A stretch of 52,308 bases of DNA from Pseudomonadota bacterium (GTDB lineage: Bacteria; Pseudomonadota; Gammaproteobacteria; Burkholderiales; Burkholderiaceae_E). How positions within the stretch are numbered: position 1 is the stretch's first letter; each line of letters begins with the position of its first letter. The notes beneath the pieces are model-generated. The model searched no databases. It saw nothing but the letters and a program-made list of their open reading frames with translations, and was not told the origin of the DNA. The stretch spans positions 1 through 52,308 of the forward strand of contig JAKOZZ010000044.1 in assembly GCA_029779755.1 (NCBI GenBank), read 5' to 3'. The position numbers and the translations under genes are program-made. Positions 43,803 through 52,308 of this stretch are shown one piece after another.

Positions 43803-44441
43803 TCAGACCCGGCGGAAGCGGTAGATCGCCTGCGTGGCGCGCTGGCTGGGCGCCCAGGCGATGCGGCGGCCGTCGGCCAGGAAGGCACGTCCGGTGACCC
43901 GCAGGCGCAGCCGGGCGAGCAGATCCTCGAAGTCGGCGATCGTCGACAGATGCAGGTTCGGCGTGTCGTACCACTGGTAGGGCATCTCGCGCGAGACCGG
44001 CATGCGCCCGCGCAGGATCGACCACGCGTGGAACCAGTGCCCGAAGTTGGGGAACGACACGATGCCTTCGCGCCCGATCTCGCTCATCTCGCGCAGCACG
44101 TGCTCGGTCTTGTGCGTGGCCTGGATCGCCATCGACAGGATGACCAGGTCGAACTGCCCCGCGCCGAACATGCCGAGTCCGGCCTCGATGTTCTGCTGGA
44201 TCACGTTGACGCCGCGCCGCATGCACGAGAGCACCGCCGCGTCGTCGATCTCGACGCCGTAGCCCTGGCACTGCCGCGTCGTCTGCAGGTGCGCGAGCAG
44301 CGAGCCGTCGCCGCAGCCGAGGTCGAGCACGCGCGACTCGGGCGGCACCCATTCGGCGATGCAGGCGAGATCGGGGCGCAGGTGATGCGGCGCGTCGATG
44401 CGCGCATCGGCACGCGCGACGGAACGGTCGGCCGCGCTCAT
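43803..44441 (-). CDS. metW: Methionine biosynthesis protein MetW
   Basis: A 212-residue SAM-dependent methyltransferase-fold protein. The cofactor motif [12 protein letters not shown] is at residues 38-49, and [14 protein letters not shown] and [12 protein letters not shown] are typical MetW segments. MetW always accompanies MetX in these bacteria and is reported to be needed for full MetX activity or stability. The ATG at 44441 overlaps the metX stop in an ATGA. The first 20 residues are less conserved. Confidence 0.95.
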   Translation of the reverse strand: MSAADRSVARADARIDAPHHLRPDLACIAEWVPPESRVLDLGCGDGSLLAHLQTTRQCQGYGVEIDDAAVLSCMRRGVNVIQQNIEAGLGMFGAGQFDLVILSMAIQATHKTEHVLREMSEIGREGIVSFPNFGHWFHAWSILRGRMPVSREMPYQWYDTPNLHLSTIADFEDLLARLRLRVTGRAFLADGRRIAWAPSQRATQAIYRFRRV

Positions 44442-45703
44442 GCCGCCCCCGCCGTCGAGGCGGCCGCCGGTGCGTCCGACGCGCCTGGCGTGCCGCCTGC
44501 CGCACCGCCTGCCGCACCCGACGCACCCGACGCACCCGACGCCGCATCGGGCGCTTCGGCCGCGGCGACCCGCGCCGCGATCCGGTCGAAGTAGGCGCGC
44601 ACCAGGGCGTGGTATTGCGCGTCGTCGAGCAGGAAGGCGTCGTGGCCGTGCGGCGCCTCGATCTCGGCGTAGCTGACGTCGCAGCGGTTGCGCAGCAGCG
44701 CCTGCACGATCTCGCGGCTGCGTTGCGGCGAGAAGCGCCAGTCGGTGGTGAACGAGGCGACGAAGAAATCGGCGGTGGCCGGCGCGAGCGCCGCGGCCAG
44801 GTCGCCGCCGCAGTTCAGCGACGGGTCGAAGTAGTCGAGCGCGCGCGTGATCAGCAGGTAGGTGTTGGCGTCGAAGTACGCGGAGAACTTCTCGGCCTGG
44901 TAGCGCAGGTACGACTCGATCTCGAACTCGACGTCGAACGAGAAGCCGTAGTCGCCGCGCTTGAGCGCGCGGCCGAAGCGCTCGGCCATCGTGTCGTCGG
45001 ACTGGTACGTGATGTGCCCGATCATGCGCGCGACCTGCAGCCCGCGGCGCGGCACCACGCCGTGCTCGTAGAAGCGTCCGCCGTGGAACTCGGGGTCGGT
45101 GATGATGGCGCGGCGCGCCACCTCGTTGAACGCGATGTTCTGCGCCGACAGCTTCGGGGTGGACGCGATCGTCAGGCAGTGCGCGACCCGATCCGGATAC
45201 AGGATGCTCCACGCCAGCGCCTGCATGCCGCCGAGGCTGCCGCCCATCACCGCGGCGAACCGCTCGATGCCGAGGGCGTCGGCCAGGCGCGCCTGCGCAT
45301 GCACCCAGTCCTCGACCGTGACGACCGGGAAATCGGGCCCGTAGCGCCGACCGGTGAGCGGATTCTCGGACATCGGGCCGGTGGAACCGAAGCAGCTGCC
45401 GAGGTTGTTGACGCCGATGACGAAGAAGCGGTTGGTGTCGACCGGCTTGCCCGGGCCGACCATGTTGTCCCACCACCCGACGTTGTCGGGCTGGTCGGCA
45501 TACCAGCCGGCCACGTGGTGCGACGCGTTGAGCGCGTGGCAGATCAGCACGGCGTTGGAGCGGCGGGCGTTCAGCGTGCCGTAGGTCTCGTAGACCAGCT
45601 CGTAGCCGGCGAGCTCGGCGCCGCTGGCCAGCGCCAGCGGATCCTCGAAGCGGATGCGCTGCGGGCGCACGGCGCCGACGGAATGCGGTGCAGTCTGTGA
45701 CAC
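44438..45703 (-). CDS. metX: Homoserine O-acyltransferase MetX
   Basis: A 421-residue alpha/beta-hydrolase acyltransferase that activates homoserine for methionine synthesis. The catalytic triad is S156 (GGSLGG), D321 (TTDWRFSP) and H354 (PHGHDAF); [12 protein letters not shown] and [12 protein letters not shown] are hallmarks. Whether acetyl- or succinyl-CoA is used cannot be decided by eye. The start is GTG at 45703 with no Shine-Dalgarno sequence. The last ~40 residues are an Ala/Gly/Ser low-complexity tail encoded by DNA repeats (44495-44540), absent from typical MetX, and they run into the metW start. Confidence 0.94.
   Translation of the reverse strand: MSQTAPHSVGAVRPQRIRFEDPLALASGAELAGYELVYETYGTLNARRSNAVLICHALNASHHVAGWYADQPDNVGWWDNMVGPGKPVDTNRFFVIGVNNLGSCFGSTGPMSENPLTGRRYGPDFPVVTVEDWVHAQARLADALGIERFAAVMGGSLGGMQALAWSILYPDRVAHCLTIASTPKLSAQNIAFNEVARRAIITDPEFHGGRFYEHGVVPRRGLQVARMIGHITYQSDDTMAERFGRALKRGDYGFSFDVEFEIESYLRYQAEKFSAYFDANTYLLITRALDYFDPSLNCGGDLAAALAPATADFFVASFTTDWRFSPQRSREIVQALLRNRCDVSYAEIEAPHGHDAFLLDDAQYHALVRAYFDRIAARVAAAEAPDAASGASGASGAAGGAAGGTPGASDAPAAASTAGAA
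44495..44540. repeat. In-frame 12-bp and 9-bp tandem repeats within metX
   Basis: GCCTGCCGCACC occurs twice in a row (44495-44518), then GCACCCGAC three times, the first unit overlapping the end of the 12-bp run (44514-44540). All units are multiples of three, so copy-number change would lengthen or shorten the MetX tail without a frameshift. Confidence 0.85.
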
Positions 45704-45808
45704 GGGAAGGAGGCAGCCTCGCTAGGGTGAACCACGACCGGCTTGCTGCGGCTCGGTCCGGCATGCGAGGCCATGAAGGCCGATACCCTGGACGCTTTAG
45801 CCGTACTT

Positions 45809-45835
45809 GTTATGCGCCCGCAAGCTGATCTTCAA
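45809..45835 (-). promoter_or_regulatory. Weak candidate promoter of metXW
   Basis: On the minus strand TTGAAG (45830-45835) and CATAAC (45809-45814) are spaced by 15 bases, shorter than ideal, in the least GC-rich part of the 237-base spacer 45704-45940. No SAM riboswitch core was recognised between here and the metX GTG. Confidence 0.3.
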
Positions 45836-45898
45836 ATCGGCGCAGACCGCAACGTTACCGATGCGGGCCATCCGGTGTCAAATGGACCGCACCGGCCG

Positions 45899-45933
45899 CA
45901 GGGGCGGGACGCGATGCATGCGTCGCGCCCCTG
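45899..45933 (-). terminator. Long hairpin after the amidohydrolase gene
   Basis: The arms 45899-45912 and 45920-45933 are complementary over 14 bases with one mismatch, around the loop GATGCAT. It starts eight bases past the amidohydrolase stop codon (minus strand) and lies upstream of metX. There is no T-run, so termination may be factor-assisted. Confidence 0.5.
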
Positions 45934-45940
45934 GGCACGG

Positions 45941-47632
45941 TCAGTGCCACTTGCGCAGCAGCGTGCCCGGCAGCACGTCGTGGGTCGTGCCCTGGGCGTT
46001 CGCGACGCGCCGGCCGTTGACCCATACGCCGTGCACACCGCGCGGGCGCGTGACCACCCGCGTCGCCCCGGCCGGCAGGTCGTTGGCCCGCGCGCGTGCG
46101 CCACGGCCGACCGTGGCCGGGTCGAACAGCAGCAGGTCGGCCGCCCAGCCTTCCTTCAGGGTGCCGCGGTTGCGGATGCCGAAGAACTCGGCCTGGGCGC
46201 TGGTGAGCCTGCGGACCGCCTCGGGCAGCGTCATCGCGCCGCGGTCGCGCACCCAGTGCCCCATCAGGTGCAGACCGAAGCCCGAGTCGTCGAGGAAGGA
46301 CAGGTGGGCGCCCGCGTCGGACAGCGACAGCAGGCTGTGCGGGTGCGCGAGCAGCCGCGCGACGGCCGCCTCGTCGTGGTTGAGCGCAACCACCGAGAAC
46401 AGGGTGCCGAGATCCTCCTCGATCGCGAGGTCGAACATGCAGTCGACCGGATCGACGCCGCGCTCGGCGGCGATGTCGGCGATCGTGCGGTCCTCGAGGT
46501 GGCGGTTGGCATCCTTGACGGTGTGCAGCACGTTGACCATGCGGAAGTCGCCTGCGAAGAGCCGGCGCACCGGCACCGCCAGGTCGGCCCGCAGCGCGTC
46601 GCGCAGGGCGTGCCCGCGCATGCGCTCGATCAGTGCCGCGCCGCGGATGCCGAACACCGGCTTCCACGACGGCAGCGGCTCGAGCGGGTACGGCGCGTCG
46701 AAGCTGAAGTCGAACTGCAGCGGCGTGGCGGCGACCGCACCGCGCATGCGGTTGCCGCGCGCGTTGGCCGCGGCGATCGCGTCGAGGTCGTTGAACACGA
46801 CGTCGGGCTGCATGGTCGAATGCAGCAGCGCGGCGACCAGCACCGGACGGCCCGACGCGGCCGCGAACTCCTCGAGCATGGACACCGGCGTGGGCGGCCC
46901 CTTCGTGATCATGAACACGCCCTGGTCGCGTTCGCGCATCGGCTGCGCCAGCGCCAGGAACTCGCTCCAGTCGGCCAGGCGCGAGGGCATCGGGCGGCCG
47001 TCGTACGCGCTGTGCGCCGGCGTGGTGGTGGACGCCAGGCCGATCGCGCCGGCGTCCAGCGCCTCGCCCACCAGCCGCTGCATCTGCGCGACTTCGTCCG
47101 GCGTCGCGGCGCGGTCGGACGCGGCCGAGCCCATCACGTAGGTGCGCAGCGTCGAGTGTCCGGCGAAGGCCGCCAGGTTCATCGCGCAGCCGCGCGACTC
47201 GATGCGGTCCATGTACTCGCCGAAGGATTCGAAGTCCCAGCGGATGCCGGCCTGCAGGCTGGCCAGCGACATGCCTTCGACCTGGGTGAGGTTCTTGGTG
47301 ACCAGGTCGCGCGACGCCGCATTGGGGTGGCAGGGCGCGATCGTGAAGCCGCAGTTGCCGATGATCGCCGTGGTCACGCCCATGCCGACCGACTGGTCGA
47401 GATAGGGATCCCAGGTGACCTGCGCGTCGTAGTGGGTGTGGTTGTCGATGATGCCGGGCATCAGCGCCAGCCCCTGCGCGTCGACGTGCTCACGGGCCTC
47501 GCCGGCGGCGATCGGGGCGCTGGCCGGCCGCACGGCGGCGATCAGCCCGTCCTTGACCGCGACCTGGCCGACGAAGGGCTCGGATCCGAGCCCGTCATGA
47601 ATTTTGGCGTTCGAAATCAGGTAATCGTACAT
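45941..47632 (-). CDS. N-acyl-D-amino-acid deacylase family amidohydrolase
   Basis: A 563-residue metal-dependent hydrolase. The HxH metal motif is H65-T-H67 in MPGIIDNHTHYD, followed by GNCGFTIAPC, LSLSDAGAHLSFL (the late Asp ligand) and the C-terminal beta-sandwich segment LKEGWAADLLLFDPATV. These are typical of D-aminoacylases and related amidohydrolases. The ATG at 47632 has GGAGG upstream; an in-frame start 33 bases earlier is less likely. It could hydrolyse N-acyl-D-amino acids or another cyclic or acyl amide. It has no obvious partner gene; ptsI lies upstream on the same strand beyond a hairpin. Confidence 0.9.
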   Translation of the reverse strand: MYDYLISNAKIHDGLGSEPFVGQVAVKDGLIAAVRPASAPIAAGEAREHVDAQGLALMPGIIDNHTHYDAQVTWDPYLDQSVGMGVTTAIIGNCGFTIAPCHPNAASRDLVTKNLTQVEGMSLASLQAGIRWDFESFGEYMDRIESRGCAMNLAAFAGHSTLRTYVMGSAASDRAATPDEVAQMQRLVGEALDAGAIGLASTTTPAHSAYDGRPMPSRLADWSEFLALAQPMRERDQGVFMITKGPPTPVSMLEEFAAASGRPVLVAALLHSTMQPDVVFNDLDAIAAANARGNRMRGAVAATPLQFDFSFDAPYPLEPLPSWKPVFGIRGAALIERMRGHALRDALRADLAVPVRRLFAGDFRMVNVLHTVKDANRHLEDRTIADIAAERGVDPVDCMFDLAIEEDLGTLFSVVALNHDEAAVARLLAHPHSLLSLSDAGAHLSFLDDSGFGLHLMGHWVRDRGAMTLPEAVRRLTSAQAEFFGIRNRGTLKEGWAADLLLFDPATVGRGARARANDLPAGATRVVTRPRGVHGVWVNGRRVANAQGTTHDVLPGTLLRKWH

Positions 47633-47723
47633 GGCATCCTCCATGCAGGGAGTATAGAGGCGCACCCGGCATCCGGCCGGACGGCTGCGGTTTCATCCTG
47701 CGCGCCTCTCCGGCCGCGTCCCG

Positions 47724-47751
47724 CCGGGCACGCGCCGCGGGCGGCGCGCCC
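47724..47751 (-). terminator. GC-rich hairpin after ptsI
   Basis: CGGGC-AC-GCGCCGC pairs with GCGGCGCGCCCG, with a two-base bulge, starting ten bases past the ptsI stop codon. No T-run follows. It probably marks the end of the PTS transcript. Confidence 0.4.
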
Positions 47752-47761
47752 GCCCGAACGC

Positions 47762-49489
47762 TCACGCCGGGCGATGCGGGTCGAGGCGCAGCCGCGCCAG
47801 CCCGGCCTGCACGCGCACGGGGTCGTCGGTGTTGAGCAGGCGGGACACCTTGTGCGACAGCTGCCCGACGTCGGACAGCAGGATCTCGCGCTTGACCAGC
47901 AGCAGGCTGGCCGGATGCATGGAGAACTCCGACAGGCCCATGCCCAGCAGCAGGCGCGTGGCCATCGGGTCGCCGGCCAGCTCGCCGCAGACGGCCACCG
48001 GCTTGCCGGCCCGGCGGCCGGCCCGGATGGTCATCGAGATCAGACGCAGAACGGCCGGGTGGAACGGGTCGTACAGGGCGGCCACGGTGTGATCGGTCCG
48101 GTCGATCGCCAGCGTGTACTGGATCAGGTCGTTGGTGCCGATCGACAGGAAGTCGAGCCGGCGCACGAACAGGTTCACCGACAGCGCCGCGGCCGGCACT
48201 TCGATCATGCCGCCCACCGGCATCGCGGGATCGAAGGGCTGGCCGCGCGCCTGCACCTGCGCGCGCGCCTGTTCGATCAGCCGCAGGGTCTGGTCGATCT
48301 CGTGCGAATGGGCGAGCATCGGGATCAGCAGGCGCACCGGGCCGCAGCCCGACGCGCGCAGGATCGCCCGCAGCTGCACCAGGAACATCTCGGGCTCGGC
48401 CAGGCAGTAGCGGATCGCGCGCTGGCCGAGCGCCGGATTGGCGGCGGTGGGCGCCACGCTCGGGTCGAGCGCCTTGTCGGCGCCGATGTCGAGCGTGCGG
48501 ATCGTGACGGGCGCGCCGCCCATGCCCTTCAGCGCCAGGCGGTACGCCTCGAACTGCTCGTCCTCGGACGGCAGGTCGCGCCGGCCCATGAACAGGAACT
48601 CGGAGCGGAACAGTCCGACGCCGGCGGCGCCCGCCTCGCGTGCCTGCTCGGCTTCCTCGGGCAGCTCGATGTTGGCGTGCAGCTGGATCGACACGCCGTC
48701 GAGCGTGGTCGCGGGCACGTGGATCAGGCGCTTGAGCTTCTCGCGCTCCAGCCGCATCGCGGCCTGGCGGTTGCGGTACTCGGCGAGGATGGCCTCGTCG
48801 GGCGCGACGATCAGCACGCCGTTGTCGCCGTCGAGGATGATCCACTCGTCGTCGCGGATCAGCTCGCTGCCGCAGGCCAGGCCCACCACCGCGGGCACGT
48901 TCATGCTGCGCGCGAGGATCGCGGTGTGCGAGGTGGTGCCGCCCAGATCGATCGCGAAGCCGAGCGCGCTCTTCAGCGCCAGCATGTCGCCGGGGGCGAT
49001 GTCGGCCGCCACGAAGATGGCCGGCTCGCCGCGCGCGAGCGGCCATCCGCCGGAGCCCGACAGCGACTTCAGCACGCGATCGGCCACCTGCTGCACATCG
49101 CGCCCCCGCTCGCGCAGGTAGATGTCGTCCAGCTCCTCGAACTGGTGCGCCAGCGCATCGGCCTGCGACGCCAGCGCCCACTCGGCGTTCCAGCCGTGGT
49201 CGAGGATCTGGCTGCGCGCGGCGTCGACCAGCAGGGGGTCGTCGAGGATCATCGCGTGCACCTCGAGCAGCGCACGCGCCTCGTGCGGCGCGTCGTCGGG
49301 CAGGTGCTCGGCAAGCGTGCCCAGCTCGCCCTTGACGTCGCGCAGCGCGGCCTCGAGGCGCGCGACCTCGCCGGGCTGACGCTCGGGCTGCACGTGATAG
49401 CGCGCGACGTCGAAGCGGCGCGACTCGAGCACGCGCGCCCTGCCGATCACGATGCCGCCGCCGATCGCCGTCCCGTGCAGGCTGAACAT
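47762..49489 (-). CDS. ptsI: PTS enzyme I (phosphoenolpyruvate-protein phosphotransferase)
   Basis: A 575-residue enzyme I. The phosphorylated histidine is H188 in GGTTSHTAI; the PEP-binding domain shows VGLFRSEFLFMGR, IRTLDIGADK, MLAHSHEI and the late FLSIGTNDLIQYTLAIDR and VCGELAGDP (active-site Cys) segments. It passes phosphate from phosphoenolpyruvate to HPr. GGAGGAGG precedes the ATG at 49489. With HPr and a Man-type EIIA but no IIB or IIC, the system here cannot transport a sugar by itself and is probably regulatory. Confidence 0.97.
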   Translation of the reverse strand: MFSLHGTAIGGGIVIGRARVLESRRFDVARYHVQPERQPGEVARLEAALRDVKGELGTLAEHLPDDAPHEARALLEVHAMILDDPLLVDAARSQILDHGWNAEWALASQADALAHQFEELDDIYLRERGRDVQQVADRVLKSLSGSGGWPLARGEPAIFVAADIAPGDMLALKSALGFAIDLGGTTSHTAILARSMNVPAVVGLACGSELIRDDEWIILDGDNGVLIVAPDEAILAEYRNRQAAMRLEREKLKRLIHVPATTLDGVSIQLHANIELPEEAEQAREAGAAGVGLFRSEFLFMGRRDLPSEDEQFEAYRLALKGMGGAPVTIRTLDIGADKALDPSVAPTAANPALGQRAIRYCLAEPEMFLVQLRAILRASGCGPVRLLIPMLAHSHEIDQTLRLIEQARAQVQARGQPFDPAMPVGGMIEVPAAALSVNLFVRRLDFLSIGTNDLIQYTLAIDRTDHTVAALYDPFHPAVLRLISMTIRAGRRAGKPVAVCGELAGDPMATRLLLGMGLSEFSMHPASLLLVKREILLSDVGQLSHKVSRLLNTDDPVRVQAGLARLRLDPHRPA

Positions 49490-49535
49490 GCCCGCCTCCT
49501 CCCCCGTGGGATCCCCCCGCCCGCAGGCGCGCGGA

Positions 49536-49805
49536 TCAGATCTCTTCGCCGAAGCCGCTCGCGATCAGTTCCTGCAGCGCCGCCGCGGCCTCGTTCTCGT
49601 CGGGCCCGTCGGCCTCGATCACGATCGTACTGCCCCTGGCAGCGGCCAGCATCATCACGCCCATGATGCTCTTGGCGTTGATGCGGCGGGTGCCCTTGGT
49701 CATCCAGACCTCGCACTTGAACCTGGACGCGAGCTGGGTGATCTTCGCCGACGGGCGGGCATGCACGCCGAGCTTGTTGACGACGGTTGCCTCAACGCGC
49801 TGCAC
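49536..49805 (-). CDS. ptsH: Phosphocarrier protein HPr
   Basis: An 89-residue HPr with the phosphorylated H15 in GVHARPSAK and the regulatory S46 in NAKSIMGVM. S46 and its surroundings are of the kind recognised by HPr kinase/phosphorylase, which is known in betaproteobacteria; that gene is not in this window. The start is GTG at 49805 with GGAG about six bases upstream, 14 bases inside the EIIA gene. ptsI begins 46 bases downstream. Confidence 0.97.
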   Translation of the reverse strand: MQRVEATVVNKLGVHARPSAKITQLASRFKCEVWMTKGTRRINAKSIMGVMMLAAARGSTIVIEADGPDENEAAAALQELIASGFGEEI

Positions 49806-50211
49806 TTTGGTCTCCGGAGTTGCGTTCGGCCTCGATCTCGAGGATCGCGTTCTTCGCGCTGCCGATGACCAGCTGCGCGATCTCGTCCAGCGGACCGCGC
49901 CGGTTGTTCAGCGCCTTCACCAGCAGCGGCAGGTTCACGCCCGCGATCACCGCGATGCGGTGCGGCTCGGCCAGCCGCATCGCGATGCGCGACGGTGTCG
50001 CACCAAAGATGTCGGTCAGCACGAGCACCCCGCTGCCGTCGTTGATGCGCACGATCAGCTCGCGCGCCGCCGACAGCGCGGCCTCGGGATCCTCGTCGGG
50101 GATCACGTCGAGCGCCGCGAGCTGTGCGGGCATGCGTCCGAAGATGTGGCGCGTGCAGTGGATCAGCGCGGTTCCGAGGGGCTCGTGCGACACGACGAGG
50201 ATTCCGATCAT
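49792..50211 (-). CDS. PTS EIIA component, mannose family
   Basis: A 139-residue EIIA-Man fold protein with active-site H9 in VVSHEPLG and the strand/loop LTDIFGATPSRIA. It would receive phosphate from HPr. In a window with no sugar permease it is best seen as a regulatory output of the PTS, as proposed for similar loci in Burkholderiales. The ATG at 50211 has no Shine-Dalgarno sequence; a TATCAT -10 box lies only eight bases upstream, implying a leaderless or nearly leaderless message. It overlaps ptsH by 14 bases. Confidence 0.93.
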   Translation of the reverse strand: MIGILVVSHEPLGTALIHCTRHIFGRMPAQLAALDVIPDEDPEAALSAARELIVRINDGSGVLVLTDIFGATPSRIAMRLAEPHRIAVIAGVNLPLLVKALNNRRGPLDEIAQLVIGSAKNAILEIEAERNSGDQSAAR

Positions 50212-50219
50212 GGCGCGCA

Positions 50220-50225
50220 ATGATA
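50220..50225 (-). promoter_or_regulatory. -10 box of the EIIA-ptsHI operon
   Basis: TATCAT on the minus strand matches the -10 consensus at five of six positions and ends eight bases before the EIIA start codon, so transcription should begin at or within a few bases of it. No clear -35 box is visible. The rest of the 137-base gap to gshB (50226-50348) shows only GC-rich sequence. Confidence 0.45.
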
Positions 50226-50348
50226 AGGCACGCTGCCCACGCGCCCTGCGCCGCGCGTCGCGGTTCACATCGGACGCGACACCGCGGGGGGCCGGCGACG
50301 GTGTCCGGAGCAGCCGCCCGGGTCAGCGGCCGGCTTCAGCGGCCAGAT

Positions 50349-51302
50349 TCAGCCGCCGACGGCGCGCTCGAGGGCGTCGACGAACAGCCCCGCGACCGGG
50401 CAGCCGGTCTGCTGCATGATCTCCTGGAAGCAGGTAGGGCTGGTGACGTTGATCTCGGTCAGGCAGTCGCCGATCACGTCGAGCCCGACCAGCAGCAGGC
50501 CACGCGCCGCCAGGATCGGCGCCAGGGTCTCGGCGATCTCGCGGTCGCGCGCCGACAGCGGCTGGGCTCGGCCGGTGCCGCCGGCAGCCAGGTTGCCGCG
50601 CGCTTCGCCGGCCTTCGGGATGCGTGCCAGCGCATAGGGCACGGGCGCACCGCCGATCAGCAGCACGCGCTTGTCGCCGTCGACGATCTGCGGCAGGTAG
50701 GCCTGCGCCATCACCGTGCGCGCGCCGAACTGGCACATCGTCTCGATGATCACCGACAGGTTGGGATCGCCCTGCCGCGCGCGGAAGATCGACGCGCCGC
50801 CCATGCCGTCGAGCAGCTTGAACACCGCCTCGCCGCGCTCCTCGACGAAGCTGCGCAGCCGCGCCGGATCGCGCGTGACGATGGTGGGCGCCGTGAACTG
50901 CGGAAACTCGGCGATCGACAGCTTCTCGTTGTGGTTGCGCACGGCGCGCGGGTCGTTGAACACACGCGCGCCGGCCCGGCTCGCCACCTCGAGCAGGTAG
51001 GTGGAGTACACGTACTCCATGTCGAAGGGCGGGTCCTTGCGCATCAGCACCGCATCGAAGGCGGTGAGCGGCTGCACCGACGCCTCGCCCAGCCGGTACC
51101 AGTCGTCCTGCGTGCCGGTGGTGTCGAGCAGCTCGAGACTGCGCGTGCACGCGACCGCGGCACCGCCCTCGAGGGCGAGCTCGCGCTGCTCGCACATGTA
51201 CAGCCGGTGCCCGCGCGCGGCCATCTCGACCATCATCGCGTAGCTCGAATCCTTGTAGGTCTTCAGTTCGGGCAAGGGGTCGAGGATGATCAGCACGCGC
51301 AT
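50349..51302 (-). CDS. gshB: Glutathione synthetase
   Basis: A 317-residue ATP-grasp enzyme that joins gamma-glutamylcysteine and glycine. MRVLIILDPLPELKTYKDSS is the standard beginning; MRKDPPFDMEYVYSTYLLE, KLLDGMGGASIFR (ATP-binding loop) and GLDVIGDCLTEINVTSPT are family signatures. The ATG at 51302 has GGAG seven bases upstream; codons further up give non-conserved sequence. gshA lies 34 bases upstream on the same strand, so both steps of glutathione synthesis are co-transcribed. Confidence 0.97.
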   Translation of the reverse strand: MRVLIILDPLPELKTYKDSSYAMMVEMAARGHRLYMCEQRELALEGGAAVACTRSLELLDTTGTQDDWYRLGEASVQPLTAFDAVLMRKDPPFDMEYVYSTYLLEVASRAGARVFNDPRAVRNHNEKLSIAEFPQFTAPTIVTRDPARLRSFVEERGEAVFKLLDGMGGASIFRARQGDPNLSVIIETMCQFGARTVMAQAYLPQIVDGDKRVLLIGGAPVPYALARIPKAGEARGNLAAGGTGRAQPLSARDREIAETLAPILAARGLLLVGLDVIGDCLTEINVTSPTCFQEIMQQTGCPVAGLFVDALERAVGG

Positions 51303-51336
51303 CTGGAACTCCGGGCGGGGCGTTGGAAGGGACGGT

Positions 51337-52308
51337 TCAGCCGTAACGCGACTGGTCGGGATCGGTGCGCTCGAGCTCGACCGACGCCGCCAGCAGCGCC
51401 AGGCGGGCGACCACGCCGTAGGCATAGAACCGGTTGGCGGCGGCCTCCGGCGACGCGGTGCAGTCGGGCAGGTTGCAGCTGGTCGCGAACGGCAGCGGCA
51501 CGAACTGCATGCCTGGCGCATTCAGGTTCTGGTCGCGGCCACGCTCGGCGTGCGCACGGTAGAACCCGCCGACCACGTAGCGGTCGATCATGTAGACCAC
51601 CGGCTCGGCCGCGCCGTCGTTCACGGTTTCGACCGTCGGCACGCCCTCCTGGAGGATCACGTCGGTGACCTCGAGCCCCTCCTTCACGACCGCCATCTTG
51701 TTGCGCTGCTTGCGGTTGAGGTTGCGCACCTCGGCCGCGTCCTTCACCGACATCACACCCATGCCGTAGGTGCCGGCGTCGGCCTTGACGATGACGAACG
51801 GCGTCTCCTCGATGCCGTACTCGCGGTACTTGGAGCGCATCTGGCGCAGCAGCGCGTCGACGTTGGACGCCAGGCAGTCCTCGCCGGTGCGCTCCTGGAA
51901 GTCGATCTGCCCGCAGGTGGCGAAGTACGGGTCGATCAGCCAGGGATCGATGTCGAGCATCTTCGCGAACTTCTTCGCGACGTCCTTGTAGGCGGCGAAG
52001 TGCTGCGACTTGCGGCGCACCGCCCAGCCGGCGTGCAGCGGCGGCAGCAGCACCTGCTCGTGCAGGTCGGCCAGGATGCCCGGCAGCCCCGACGACAGGT
52101 CGTTGTTCAGCAGGATCGAGCAGGGGTCGAAATCGGCCAGCCCCACGCGCTTGCCGGAGCGCACCAGCGGCTCGAGCGTCAGCGTCTGGCCGTCGGGCAG
52201 CTCGAGCTTCGTCGGCGCGGTGATCTCGGGGTTGAGCGTGCCCAGGCGCACGTTCAGGCCCGTCTGGCGCAGGATCGCCGACAGCCGCAGCACGTTCTGC
52301 AGGTAGTA
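51337..52308 (-). CDS. gshA: Glutamate-cysteine ligase (partial, start outside the window)
   Basis: 323 residues of the C-terminal part are present; the frame is still open at the right edge (YYLQNVLRLSAILRQ reads in from 52308). The sequence matches the glutamate-cysteine ligase type described from Acidithiobacillus and common in betaproteobacteria (about 430 residues), with VIVKADAGTYGMGVMSV, VILQEGVPTVE and VVYMIDRYVVGGFYRAH. It makes gamma-glutamylcysteine, the first step of glutathione synthesis. It differs from the E. coli GshA family. gshB follows after 34 bases. Confidence 0.94.
   Translation of the reverse strand, partial: YYLQNVLRLSAILRQTGLNVRLGTLNPEITAPTKLELPDGQTLTLEPLVRSGKRVGLADFDPCSILLNNDLSSGLPGILADLHEQVLLPPLHAGWAVRRKSQHFAAYKDVAKKFAKMLDIDPWLIDPYFATCGQIDFQERTGEDCLASNVDALLRQMRSKYREYGIEETPFVIVKADAGTYGMGVMSVKDAAEVRNLNRKQRNKMAVVKEGLEVTDVILQEGVPTVETVNDGAAEPVVYMIDRYVVGGFYRAHAERGRDQNLNAPGMQFVPLPFATSCNLPDCTASPEAAANRFYAYGVVARLALLAASVELERTDPDQSRYG

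Noticed and set aside
44495-44540. A CRISPR-like or promoter-proximal repeat array
   Set aside because: The repeats are 9-12 bp, contiguous without spacers, and lie inside the metX reading frame.
45704-45870. A SAM-sensing riboswitch upstream of metX
   Set aside because: The leader shows only a promoter-like stretch and a short stem before the GTG. No conserved core of SAM-I, SAM-II or other known classes could be recognised by eye.
47762-50211. A sugar-transporting phosphotransferase system
   Set aside because: Enzyme I, HPr and EIIA are present but no IIB, IIC or IID gene, so it is better described as a regulatory PTS.

Overview
The window looks like chromosomal DNA of a GC-rich betaproteobacterium, most likely of the order Burkholderiales. 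This is inferred from very high GC, dense coding with many ATGA/GTGA overlaps, a Bug-family solute-binding protein, the metX-metW pair, and the block gshA-gshB-EIIA(Man type)-HPr-EI. I see no rRNA, tRNA, insertion sequence, phage gene or CRISPR array, and no gene-free stretch longer than 300 bases.

Left part (1-17654): a catabolic region. A ketopantoate-reductase-like protein, a fused indolepyruvate:ferredoxin oxidoreductase and an LDH2-type dehydrogenase form one operon (164-5680). A Phd/PIN toxin-antitoxin pair follows. A minus-strand pair (FAD-linked 2-hydroxyacid dehydrogenase type, 2-keto-4-pentenoate hydratase type) diverges from a plus-strand run: acyl-CoA ligase, NitT/TauT-type ABC ATPase and permease, VOC protein, YhdH/AcuI-type reductase and an alkylsulfatase-like metallo-beta-lactamase fold protein with an altered metal motif. 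A second Phd/PIN pair then sits between this run and an NMT1-type binding protein that probably serves the same transporter.

Middle part (17680-26262): nitrogen and cyanate functions on the minus strand. A binding protein, permease and ATPase of the nitrate/cyanate/bicarbonate type precede cyanase (cynS), then a GST-like protein and an aldehyde dehydrogenase. Upstream lies a near-consensus sigma-54 promoter and a perfect 18-bp palindrome, next to a two-component pair (soluble PAS kinase and LuxR-type regulator). The control circuit suggested by this arrangement is the most interesting regulatory signal here.

Right part (26487-52308): an acyl-CoA ligase; a membrane-bound PAS-GGDEF diguanylate cyclase; ettA; metNIQ methionine uptake; a third acyl-CoA ligase; and a tightly coupled three-gene operon (cyclic-2,3-diphosphoglycerate-synthetase-like P-loop protein, Lon-related protease with degenerate Walker motifs, UspA-like protein) that appears to start leaderless. 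Then come a Bug-type binding protein with a crotonase, a DUF3429-type membrane protein, metXW, an N-acyl-D-amino-acid deacylase type amidohydrolase, and the regulatory PTS and glutathione genes. gshA runs off the right edge.

All calls come from reading translated sequence and motifs by eye. No database search was run, so family names are recognition calls and substrates are inferences.
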